Positions 5,639 to 12,154 of a stretch of 12,154 nucleotides of DNA are shown in pieces. The stretch lies in NCBI GenBank assembly GCA_016213305.1, contig JACRAV010000016.1:1-12154 (forward strand), written 5' to 3'. The stretch is from Candidatus Zixiibacteriota bacterium (GTDB lineage Bacteria; Zixibacteria; MSB-5A5; GN15; FEB-12). How positions within the stretch are numbered: the stretch's first letter is position 1; each line of letters opens with the position of its first letter. The position numbers and the translations under genes were made by a program. The notes beneath the pieces are model-generated. The model saw only the letters and a program-made list of their open reading frames with translations, was not told where the DNA came from and searched no databases.

Positions 5639-6601
5639 ATGAAAAGTCCACTCGCGTATGTGACCGGGATCGCCGGCTTTGCCGGATCGTATCTGGCCGA
5701 GGAGCTTCTGGCCCACGGCTGGCGGGTCGCCGGATCAGTGTATGACACCGAAGCGCTTGACAATCTTTCCGGTATCGAATCCAAATTGCAATTGGAGCGG
5801 CTTGACATCCTCAACCCCGACCGGATCAGGGAACACCTTCAGGCGATCAATCCTGACTACATTTTTCACCTCGCCGCGCTGGCTTCGGTCGGCCGATCGT
5901 TTGAGATGGAACGGGCGACCTATCGGGTGAATTTTGAGGGGACGGTCAATCTCTTGCAAGGGGCGCGATCGTGCGCGGGGCTGAAAAAATTGGTGATGGT
6001 GTCTTCGGCGGATGCGTACGGGGTGTTCCGTCCGGCCGCTAAACTGCTGACCGAAACTCAGCCGCTCAACCCGATCTCGCCGTATGGGATCGCCAAAGCG
6101 GCGGCGGAGCAGACGGCGCTCTACTATTTCCGCCAGTTCGGCCTTCCGGTGTGCATTGCGCGGGCGTTCAATCACTCCGGCCCGAGACAGCGCGATGATT
6201 TCGTCATCCCGTCGTTTGCAAAACAGATCGCACAGATCGAGAAGGGGAAGCAGGAACCGGTTATTCATGTCGGCGACCTGACGGCGCGGCGGGATTTGTC
6301 CGATGTCCGGGATATTGTTCGCGGGTATCGACTGGTGGCCGAAAAAGGGAAACCGGGGCAGGTCTATCAGCTTTGCTCGGGGCGATCAGTGGCTATCAAG
6401 CAGGTATTGCAGACGCTGTTGAATCAATCCTCGGCCAAAATCAAAGTGGCGACCGATCCAACGAGATTTCGCAAATCCGATATCCCGGTCTTGCGGGGAA
6501 GCAGTCGCAAGGCGGGTAGAGAACTGGGCTGGACTCTCCGATATACATTAAAGACCACCCTGTCAGACACACTGAACTGGTGGCGACAAACAGAGGCATG
6601 A
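5639..6601 (+). CDS. rmd: GDP-4-keto-6-deoxy-D-mannose reductase (GDP-D-rhamnose forming), Rmd-like
   Basis: A 320-residue extended SDR. The Rossmann loop is TGIAGFAGSYLAEELL (residues 9-24). The catalytic set is Ser122/Ser123 (VMVSSADAYG), Tyr149 and Lys153 (PYGIAKAAAE). Substrate-side motifs FNHSGPRQ (177-184), RRDLSDVRDIVRGY and the late FRKSDIPVLRGSSRKA are those of RMD enzymes, which reduce C4 of the GMD product to give GDP-D-rhamnose. Its place directly after gmd, 2 bp from its stop, supports this over a generic epimerase. Alternatives are a GDP-6-deoxy-talose reductase or another GDP-sugar 4-reductase, which cannot be told apart without biochemistry. GDP-fucose synthase is less likely because the motifs are RMD-like. 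The ATG lies inside the coupled junction, and the terminal codons of gmd provide no strong ribosome site. Confidence 0.85.
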   Translation: MKSPLAYVTGIAGFAGSYLAEELLAHGWRVAGSVYDTEALDNLSGIESKLQLERLDILNPDRIREHLQAINPDYIFHLAALASVGRSFEMERATYRVNFEGTVNLLQGARSCAGLKKLVMVSSADAYGVFRPAAKLLTETQPLNPISPYGIAKAAAEQTALYYFRQFGLPVCIARAFNHSGPRQRDDFVIPSFAKQIAQIEKGKQEPVIHVGDLTARRDLSDVRDIVRGYRLVAEKGKPGQVYQLCSGRSVAIKQVLQTLLNQSSAKIKVATDPTRFRKSDIPVLRGSSRKAGRELGWTLRYTLKTTLSDTLNWWRQTEA

Positions 6602-6628
6602 GATGACACGCAGGAGTATAACGCGATC

Positions 6629-7966
6629 ATGAAAACCAAATCCGCAAAGACGGGAACCGCCGATGAGCTGATGTTCAGGATTTTGAACCGCCGGGCGGAG
6701 ATCGGCATTATCGGTCTGGGGTATGTCGGCTTACCGCTGGCCATGGCGATGGCCGAAGCCGGGTTCTCCACCACCGGGTACGACATTTCCAAAGAGAAGC
6801 TGAAGACGCTCAACGCGGGCAAATCGGATATCGATGACATTCCCCACAAGCAGGTGAAAGCCGCGGTCGATGCCGGAAAATTCCGCGCCACCGACGATCC
6901 GAAGTCGCTCGGCCAGATGGACGTGATTTCCATCTGTGTGCCGACGCCGCTCTCCAAGACCAAGGACCCGGATGTCAGCTATATCCTGGCCGCGGTCGAT
7001 TGGGTGAAGAAGTATCTCAAGAGGGGCACGCTGGTCGTTCTCGAATCGACCACCTACCCGGGCACCACGCAGGAGTTGATTCTGCCGCTGTTGGAAGAGC
7101 GCGGGATGAAAGTGGGGAAAGACTTTTTCCTCGCGTTTTCGCCCGAACGGGTTGATCCGGGGAATGCCAAGTTTCATACGGTGAATACACCCCGGGTGGT
7201 TGGCGGGATCACACCGGCCTGCACCAAAGTGGCCAAGATGTTTTACGAGCAGACAATTTCGTCGGTTTGCCCGGTCTCGTCCACGCAGGCCGCCGAAATG
7301 GTGAAGCTTCTGGAAAACACTTTCCGCTCGGTGAATATCGGACTGGTCAACGAGGTGGCCCTGATGTGCGAGCGGCTGGGGATCGATGTCTGGGAGATTA
7401 TCGACGCCGCCTCCACCAAACCGTTTGGATTCATGCCGTTCTATCCCGGTCCTGGCTTGGGCGGGCACTGCATCCCGATCGATCCGCACTATCTGTCCTG
7501 GAAGCTCAAATCCTTGAACTATTACGCCCGGTTCATCGAACTGGCGGGCGAGATCAACAGCAAGATGCCCGAATACGTGGTGGAACGCATCATTGGGTTG
7601 CTGAACCGGCGGACATCGCAGGCGCTGAACAAGACGAACATCGTGGTGCTCGGCGTGGCGTATAAACGCGATATCAAAGATCTTCGCGAATCGCCGGCGC
7701 TCGACGTGATCAAACTTCTCGAAGACAAGGGCGCCAGGATCGTCTATAACGACCCGTATGTTCCGACGTTCAAGTGGAAGGGCGGGGTGGTCAGGTCGGT
7801 GAAGCTGTCGCCGACGATGTTAAAGAAGGCGGATCTGGTGGTCATTCTGACCGACCATACCGATTACAATTATCAATGGGTGGCCGATCATGCCCGGCTG
7901 ATTTTCGACACCCGCAACGCCACCAAAAAAGTGACCAAGAATCGCCAAAAAATCGAAGTCTTGTAA
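6629..7966 (+). CDS. UDP-N-acetyl-glucosamine 6-dehydrogenase-type nucleotide-sugar dehydrogenase (WbpA-like)
   Basis: A 445-residue UDP-sugar dehydrogenase that oxidises C6 of a UDP-hexose(NAc) to the uronic acid with two NAD+. The N-terminal Rossmann motif is IGIIGLGYVGLPLAMAMAEA (residues 25-44). SICVPTPL, LESTTYPGTTQE and SPERVDPG are typical of the WbpA/TviB/WecC branch. The catalytic cysteine is Cys281 in GPGLGGHCIPIDPHYLSW, and the C-terminal UDP-binding domain has LGVAYKRDIKDLRESPALDV. The SPERVDPG and GGHCIPIDPHYL details favour UDP-HexNAc over UDP-glucose, but substrate choice is inferred. There are about 20 extra residues before the Rossmann domain. AGGAG (6612-6616) lies 12 nt before ATG 6629, a long spacing. 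It is third in the operon, 27 bp after rmd, and is followed by an intrinsic terminator. Confidence 0.92.
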   Translation: MKTKSAKTGTADELMFRILNRRAEIGIIGLGYVGLPLAMAMAEAGFSTTGYDISKEKLKTLNAGKSDIDDIPHKQVKAAVDAGKFRATDDPKSLGQMDVISICVPTPLSKTKDPDVSYILAAVDWVKKYLKRGTLVVLESTTYPGTTQELILPLLEERGMKVGKDFFLAFSPERVDPGNAKFHTVNTPRVVGGITPACTKVAKMFYEQTISSVCPVSSTQAAEMVKLLENTFRSVNIGLVNEVALMCERLGIDVWEIIDAASTKPFGFMPFYPGPGLGGHCIPIDPHYLSWKLKSLNYYARFIELAGEINSKMPEYVVERIIGLLNRRTSQALNKTNIVVLGVAYKRDIKDLRESPALDVIKLLEDKGARIVYNDPYVPTFKWKGGVVRSVKLSPTMLKKADLVVILTDHTDYNYQWVADHARLIFDTRNATKKVTKNRQKIEVL

Positions 7967-7996
7967 TTCGCTTTCAGGTACTGAGTTACGCGATTG

Positions 7997-8025
7997 TAGC
8001 CGACCGAAAGGTCGGCTATTTCTTT
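7997..8025 (+). terminator. Rho-independent terminator after the nucleotide-sugar cluster
   Basis: TAGCCGACC (7997-8005) and GGTCGGCTA (8010-8018) form a perfect 9-bp stem closed by a GAAA tetraloop, followed by TTTCTTT (8019-8025). It starts 31 nt after the stop of the wbpA-like gene. It separates the sugar-nucleotide operon from the HEAT/HD-GYP pair. Confidence 0.88.
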
Positions 8026-8074
8026 GCCGTCCAGCAGGTTAAGCATCCGGTCACAAATGCCGATAGTGCTACTG

Positions 8075-9955
8075 ATGGCGATCGAACAAAACCAGACAGC
8101 CGGCGTCCAGTCCGGCGCCGAGCGACTTGCCGAGATCAGGATTTTGCTCAAAGACCTGCTCAAGGTGATCAAAGTCGTGACCATGTATCCGGCCGAAAAT
8201 TCACTCCCGCAGAGTATGCGGAGGAGTTTCGGCGATCGGCTGACTCAGCATATCGAAGAGTATGGCGACGTGCGGATAACCGTGAACCGCGATACGCTTG
8301 TCTGCGACGGCGAGACGGTGTACATCGACAAATCGAAGGAAGAGGCACTGGCCGGGTTGTTCTTCGACACCGGGATCACCAGTTTCACGTTCAGGAGCGG
8401 GTACGATCCCGACAGCGCCGCCCGGCTATTGAACGCGATAAAGACCTATCTGAACGCGCCCAAGGGTTCGGTTGATCTGGCCAATCTGTTGTGGGAGTCA
8501 GGGACAAGCCGGTTTCTGTTCACGACGCTGGAAGATGTTTCGCTTCCGGAATATCAGAAAGACTTCAACGCCCGGGAGCTGGGGCTGGAGGACGCCGAGA
8601 ATCAGGCGTCAAAAGAGCAGTCGGGATCGGACGCGGAGCCGTATGAGTCGATATTTGACAACTCGGGAGATGACGGGAAAGATCCGGCCAAGGATGCACC
8701 GCGGTGGAATGATATACCGTTGACGGTCGGAACCGGCATCAATCCCGAACCCGCGCGCGCCCAGGCCGCGGCCACGGCCATGGGCATGACCGATCTGCCG
8801 GCGGCCGTCGAGGTTCGGACCGATACAACCCTTCTGTTAAGCGACGAGCACCGGTTGTCGGAAGAGGAAGAACAGGATATTGCCCGGATGATCGCCGCGG
8901 ACGCGGACTTTGATCTTCGGGAATCAACCCTCGAGCTGTGCAATGAGATGCTTCACCAGGAGACGGAGCTGGCCGACTTCGCCGAGACGGTAACCATATG
9001 TTCAAAAGTGGCCACCGAATTTCTCCGCGAGGGAAAACTGATCCATGCCGGTCGGATGCTGGCGTATATGAAGAACATTGAGGACACGGTGCGCGCCGAC
9101 CGGGCGACCTGGGCGGAAAAGCTGGCCGAGGTCCGACGGACCTTCGGCAGTCGCGACCGAATGGAAGTGCTGGGCGAGGTCCTGAATCTGCATGACGAAA
9201 TCGGCGCCGATGATCTTCATCGATATCTGAAGCTCTTCGACTGGGAATCGCTGGGCCCCATGACCGATCTGCTGGGAGAACTGACGTCGGACCGGCATCG
9301 TGATGCGGTGTGCGATCACCTTGCGGTGGTGGGGCGTTCGTACCTGCCGATGATCGCGCGCGGAATGTCGGACAAGCGTCCCCAGGCGGTGCGAGGAGCG
9401 ATCATTGTGCTGTCCCGCATCGGCGGCCCGCAGGCGCTGGAGTACATGAAGAAAGCGCTCGCCAATTCGGACCCGTCGGTGCGCCTGGCGCTCATCAAGC
9501 AACTGCGTACCTGTTCCGGACCCGAAATTGCGACAATCCTCAGACAGGCGGTGGCTGATCCGGTGGCGGAAGTTCGCACCGTGGCGGTCACCTCGCTCGC
9601 CTCGATGCGCGGCGAAGGGGTATATGAGGCGGTGGCGGCGATCATCACCGGCCGCGACTTCGATCGCCTGGAACCGGAGCAGAGCCGGAAGTTGATGATC
9701 GCCTATTCGGAACTGGGGGGCGGTCGGGTGGTGCCGTTTCTCGTCGCCCACGTATGCCGGTTCAACCCGACGGGTAATTCGATCCTTGGCCGACTGCGCG
9801 CCCTGGCGTTCGAAGCGCTCAGTCACAATACGAGCGACGAAGCGGAACGGGCGCTTTTGGAACTCACCCGTTCGTGGCGGCCGGGAATCAAACATCCGGC
9901 CCGCACGGCCCTGAAACGGCGCCGCGAAATTGTGTATGGAGGCGGTCATGGCTGA
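8075..9955 (+). CDS. HEAT-repeat protein with an N-terminal module resembling that of the downstream HD-GYP protein
   Basis: A 626-residue soluble protein with no signal peptide or membrane segment. Residues 20-125 form a compact helix/beta-hairpin/helix module (VTMYPAENSLPQSM; VRITVNRDTLVCDGETVY; LFFDTGITSFTFRSGYDPDSAARLL). Residues 165-265 are an acidic, probably disordered linker. The C-terminal region from about 365 is an alpha-solenoid; clear HEAT-type repeats run from 432 to 520 (AVRGAIIVLSRIGGPQALEY; SVRLALIKQLRTCSGPEIATIL; EVRTVAVTSLASM). No catalytic motif is seen, so a scaffold or partner-binding role is inferred. The start is uncertain: in-frame ATG 8057 and GTG 8066 are alternatives, and none has a clear ribosome site. 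It overlaps the HD-GYP gene by 8 bp, which implies translational coupling. Confidence 0.85.
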   Translation: MAIEQNQTAGVQSGAERLAEIRILLKDLLKVIKVVTMYPAENSLPQSMRRSFGDRLTQHIEEYGDVRITVNRDTLVCDGETVYIDKSKEEALAGLFFDTGITSFTFRSGYDPDSAARLLNAIKTYLNAPKGSVDLANLLWESGTSRFLFTTLEDVSLPEYQKDFNARELGLEDAENQASKEQSGSDAEPYESIFDNSGDDGKDPAKDAPRWNDIPLTVGTGINPEPARAQAAATAMGMTDLPAAVEVRTDTTLLLSDEHRLSEEEEQDIARMIAADADFDLRESTLELCNEMLHQETELADFAETVTICSKVATEFLREGKLIHAGRMLAYMKNIEDTVRADRATWAEKLAEVRRTFGSRDRMEVLGEVLNLHDEIGADDLHRYLKLFDWESLGPMTDLLGELTSDRHRDAVCDHLAVVGRSYLPMIARGMSDKRPQAVRGAIIVLSRIGGPQALEYMKKALANSDPSVRLALIKQLRTCSGPEIATILRQAVADPVAEVRTVAVTSLASMRGEGVYEAVAAIITGRDFDRLEPEQSRKLMIAYSELGGGRVVPFLVAHVCRFNPTGNSILGRLRALAFEALSHNTSDEAERALLELTRSWRPGIKHPARTALKRRREIVYGGGHG

Positions 9956-11393
9956 ACAACAGGCGGCGTCGCCGATCACGCGTTCGCTGGCGGGGCAATC
10001 CGAGGAGCGTTTGCTGACGCTCTTTTTCGGATTGTACAAGACCGCCCGCATTATCGAGGAACACAACACCATGTTTCTCCGTCAATGCGAAATGTTCTTT
10101 GATCTGCTCAAGCAGATCGGGCGGAATCAGCCGACAGTGATGATCAAGATCGTCGCCGAACGATATTTCGTGAACCAGCAGATGGTACGCTATGACGACG
10201 AGCTGGCGGGCGCCCTGACGGTGCAGACCGAATGGGCGAAGCTGGGGATCGGCGGCGTGCAGTTCGACGCCGACATTGCCCAGTCCGACATCAGGAGATT
10301 CTTCCCGGCGGTGTCGCAAGTTCGTCCCGGGGCCGACAATTTGAACACCCTGAAGGCGAAACTTGAGAACATCGGGCTGACCGGAATCACCCTTCTCTCC
10401 GCCAAGGACGTGGAAACCGAATTGCCTGAAGCGGCCGAAGATGTGCGCCGGCATTTCCGAACCATGGCCCGAGCCACCTTCTTCACGGCCGTCTCGGTCA
10501 TGCAGGAGGTCGTGGTCAGCACCACCCAACAGCGCGAGATCAATATCGCCCGCACCAAACGGGTGGTGCATTCGCTGATCGACCATCTGGCCCGCGACGA
10601 ATCATCCCTGCTCGAATTGACCGCTATCAAGGATTTCGATGATTACACCTATGCCCATTCCACCGACGTGTGCGTCTATGCCCTGACGCTGGGCGGCCGC
10701 CTGGGACTGGACCGGCCGCGCCTGTCGCAACTTGGCTTTGCGGCGTTGTTCCACGATATCGGCAAGGCGAAACTCCCCCGGGATCTGATCCGCAAACCGG
10801 ACGCCTTCGACGAAGACGACTGGGTGCAGATGCAGAGACATCCGCTTCTCGGAGCCAAGACGATTCTGCGCAATATGAAACTCGACATGCACACGGCCCG
10901 GGCCGCCCGGGCGGCTTTCGAACATCATATTAATATGGACTTTACGGGGTATCCGACCCTGCGGCACGAGCGGCGCCAGCCGGCTCTGTTCTCCCGGATT
11001 GTGTCGATTGCCGACACGTTCGACGCCCTGACGTCGGGACGCGTGTATATGAAGAAGAGCATTCCGCCCGACGTCGTTATCAAGAAAATGCGTTTCCAGA
11101 TGCAGGTGAAGTTCGACCCGTTCTTGCTGAAACTCTTCAATGATGTCATCGGTATTTATCCGGCCGGCTCGCTGGTTCTGTTGACGACCGACGAAATCGC
11201 GCTGGTGCTGACCAACAACGAACAGGATCGCGCCCGACCCTATGTCAAAATCGTGGGCGATCGCTCCGGTCTTTTGCAGACGCCGATCTGGACTGATTTA
11301 TCGCTACCCGAAAACGAATCCCGCAAGATTGTGCGGCTGATCGATCCGGTCCGCTACGGGCTGGATGCCAAGCAGTTCATTTTGTCCGACTGA
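9948..11393 (+). CDS. HD-GYP domain phosphohydrolase (probable cyclic-di-GMP phosphodiesterase or sensor)
   Basis: A 481-residue cytoplasmic protein. Residues 20-121 are an N-terminal module like that of the preceding HEAT protein. Residues 225-400 are an HD-GYP domain: His237 (YTYAHSTDV), His269-Asp270 with Lys273 (LFHDIGKAKLP), His298 (QRHPLLGA), His326-His327 and Asp331 with the GYP at 334-336 (EHHINMDFTGYP), and Asp357 (IADTFDALTSGRVY). The domain normally hydrolyses cyclic-di-GMP, or in some members cGAMP, at a two- or three-metal site. Metal ligands are kept, but the usual HHE..DG.GYP reads HHI..DF.GYP. A C-terminal beta-rich tail follows at 405-481. ATG 9948 has a GGAGG-type site (GGAGGC, 9938-9943) 4 nt upstream; the frame is open to a TTG at 9930. 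No receiver domain or GGDEF domain is present, so the input is likely the N-terminal module or the HEAT partner. Confidence 0.92.
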   Translation: MAEQQAASPITRSLAGQSEERLLTLFFGLYKTARIIEEHNTMFLRQCEMFFDLLKQIGRNQPTVMIKIVAERYFVNQQMVRYDDELAGALTVQTEWAKLGIGGVQFDADIAQSDIRRFFPAVSQVRPGADNLNTLKAKLENIGLTGITLLSAKDVETELPEAAEDVRRHFRTMARATFFTAVSVMQEVVVSTTQQREINIARTKRVVHSLIDHLARDESSLLELTAIKDFDDYTYAHSTDVCVYALTLGGRLGLDRPRLSQLGFAALFHDIGKAKLPRDLIRKPDAFDEDDWVQMQRHPLLGAKTILRNMKLDMHTARAARAAFEHHINMDFTGYPTLRHERRQPALFSRIVSIADTFDALTSGRVYMKKSIPPDVVIKKMRFQMQVKFDPFLLKLFNDVIGIYPAGSLVLLTTDEIALVLTNNEQDRARPYVKIVGDRSGLLQTPIWTDLSLPENESRKIVRLIDPVRYGLDAKQFILSD

Positions 11394-11431
11394 TCCCGGC
11401 TCCGACCGAGAATTGTCCGAGGGATTCTCTC

Positions 11432-11896
11432 TTACCCAAACAATTTGTTACGCGCGGCGTGGATGAAGTCCGTCATGGCGGGCGCGAACCCGGCACGGCG
11501 AAGTTCCGCGGCAATCTGTCCCCGGTGATAAGCACCGTGGGTGACGACGTGCGTGAGCACTTCCCCGATCTCGTTGCTGAATTTCTCGCCCTGTACGCTG
11601 ACGTAGAAGATGCGGACCGCCATATCGTCCACGGTAAGCGAATGAAGATACGCCTGCCAGAGGGCGTGGGTTTGTTCGATGGCGGCGGCGCACTGCGTCA
11701 GCGACCAGTCGGGCCAGACCGGAGTGGTGGACGCTTGATTGCGCAGACGGTCGAGCCACAACTGCTCGGCGGCGATGATATGTCCCATGATCTGCAGAGC
11801 GCGGGGCGGCGGAGTCTGGGCGCGTTCCAGCGAGGCGAGCGCCTCGCGGTCGGCCCAGCTGGTGTAGGCAAAGCGTTGGAGAAAATAGTTGACCAT
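11432..11896 (-). CDS. DinB-fold protein 3
   Basis: A 154-residue DinB-superfamily protein. It starts with the family's typical MVNYFLQRFAYTSWADREAL helix. His39 lies in MGHIIAAEQLWLDRL, and the C-terminal signature LTHVVTHGAYHRGQIAAELRRAG provides His120 and His124, a full three-histidine metal site, followed by PAMTDFIHA. It is closer in style to the bacillithiol-transferase/YfiT-like 'small DinB' proteins than the two DinB-fold proteins at 1341-2387. ATG 11896 has GGAAGG (complement of 11903-11908) 6 nt upstream. It begins 20 bp after the ahcY stop, so it is probably co-transcribed with ahcY. It is convergent with the HD-GYP gene. Reaction unknown. Confidence 0.9.
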   Translation of the reverse strand: MVNYFLQRFAYTSWADREALASLERAQTPPPRALQIMGHIIAAEQLWLDRLRNQASTTPVWPDWSLTQCAAAIEQTHALWQAYLHSLTVDDMAVRIFYVSVQGEKFSNEIGEVLTHVVTHGAYHRGQIAAELRRAGFAPAMTDFIHAARNKLFG

Positions 11897-11908
11897 GTGC
11901 TACCTTCC

Positions 11909-11926
11909 GGGGACAATCAGGTCCCC
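11909..11926 (-). other. Small hairpin spanning the ahcY stop codon, next to the dinB-like ribosome site
   Basis: On the transcript strand GGGGAC-CTGATT-GTCCCC forms a perfect 6-bp stem. The ahcY TGA lies in its loop and the 3' arm directly abuts the GGAAGG ribosome site of the next gene. Ribosomes finishing ahcY would melt it, so it could couple translation of the two genes. No T-tract follows, which argues against an intrinsic terminator. The stem is short enough to be chance. Confidence 0.4.
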
Positions 11927-12154
11927 ATCTCCCATGACGCAAGGTACTTCTTTTGTTCGGGGGTCAATGTGTCAACCGACGAACCCATCGATTTCAGCTT
12001 GAGCGCGGCAATGGCCTCGTCGATCTTCGCCGGAACCACATACACGCTCGGCTTGAGCTGTCGGTGGTTTTTCACCATGTACTCAGCGGCCAACGCCTGA
12101 TTGGCAAACGACATATCCATCACCATCGCCGGGTGACCCTCGGCGGCGGAGAGG
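11917..12154 (-). CDS. ahcY: S-adenosyl-L-homocysteine hydrolase, C-terminal part (partial, enters from window edge)
   Basis: The last 78 residues read LSAAEGHPAMVMDMSFANQA, then AAEYMVKNHRQLKPSVYVVP, then the LTPEQKKYLASWEMGT end. This is the highly conserved C-terminus of adenosylhomocysteinase, which splits SAH to adenosine and homocysteine with bound NAD+. The GHPAMVMDMSFANQAL stretch belongs to the substrate-facing and NAD-binding hinge region. The protein ends at SWEMGT, lacking the C-terminal '..YRY'-type extension of the longer bacterial and eukaryotic enzymes, as in the shorter archaeal/thermophile-like form. The catalytic core is outside the window. A dinB-like gene follows after 20 bp. 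Confidence 0.95.
   Translation of the reverse strand, partial: LSAAEGHPAMVMDMSFANQALAAEYMVKNHRQLKPSVYVVPAKIDEAIAALKLKSMGSSVDTLTPEQKKYLASWEMGT

Noticed and set aside
6731..7489. 252-codon minus-strand frame opposite the WbpA-like gene
   Set aside because: It is His/Arg/Gly-rich antisense of a well-conserved dehydrogenase with an intact catalytic Cys motif.
9002..10072. 356-codon minus-strand frame crossing the HEAT/HD-GYP junction
   Set aside because: It is antisense to two recognised proteins and has no domain; the overlap of the plus-strand genes with a ribosome site is the better reading.
11408..11429. GAGAAT/ATTCTC hairpin between the convergent HD-GYP and dinB-like genes
   Set aside because: It has only a 6-bp AT-containing stem, a 10-nt loop and no T-run on either strand; too weak to call a terminator.
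1..12154. Defence island, prophage or integrative element
   Set aside because: No integrase, transposase, phage structural gene, toxin-antitoxin pair, restriction gene or tRNA attachment site was seen; gene content is metabolic and signalling.

Overview
The window (GC-rich by eye, average coding density) looks like chromosomal DNA of a free-living, Gram-negative-type bacterium. The mix is a prokaryotic-type myo-inositol-phosphate synthase, a SahH ending in '..SWEMGT', several DinB-fold proteins, a GDP-rhamnose-type nucleotide-sugar cluster, a HEAT/HD-GYP pair and intergenic palindromes. This would suit an environmental lineage of the FCB/Zixibacteria/Acidobacteria/delta-proteobacteria kind. 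The sequence alone does not settle the phylum, and I treat that placement as a guess. No rRNA, tRNA, CRISPR array, transposase or phage gene is visible.

Layout. (1) 1-242, minus: the 5' end of an inositol-1-phosphate synthase gene with its own sigma70-like promoter. (2) 243-576: an intergenic region holding a possible TetR operator, three small palindromes and a 31-bp direct repeat. It leads into a TetR-family regulator (577-1224, plus). (3) 1225-1340: two more REP-like palindromes between convergent genes. (4) 1341-3370, minus: an apparent operon of an aldo/keto reductase and two different DinB-fold proteins, with a perfect palindrome between the two dinB-like genes. (5) 3497-4480, minus: an exported TPR-repeat protein. 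(6) 4559-8025, plus: a good sigma70-like promoter, then gmd, rmd and wbpA-like genes (GDP-mannose to GDP-4-keto-6-deoxymannose to GDP-D-rhamnose, plus a UDP-HexNAc 6-dehydrogenase), closed by a textbook intrinsic terminator. (7) 8075-11393, plus: two overlapping genes, a HEAT-repeat protein and an HD-GYP phosphodiesterase, whose N-terminal modules look related. (8) 11432-12154, minus: the 3' end of ahcY (S-adenosylhomocysteinase) followed 20 bp later by a third DinB-fold gene.

How it fits together. The central cluster makes activated sugars for surface polysaccharide; the glycosyltransferases are not in the window. The HEAT/HD-GYP pair is probably a signalling unit, with cyclic-di-GMP turnover or binding as the likeliest theme. 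The rest is metabolism (inositol phosphate, SAH recycling, carbonyl reduction) plus small DinB-fold, metal-binding helical-bundle proteins. The best candidates for something undescribed are the HEAT/HD-GYP pair with its shared input module and altered HD-GYP motif, and the dense, diverse set of intergenic palindromic repeats.
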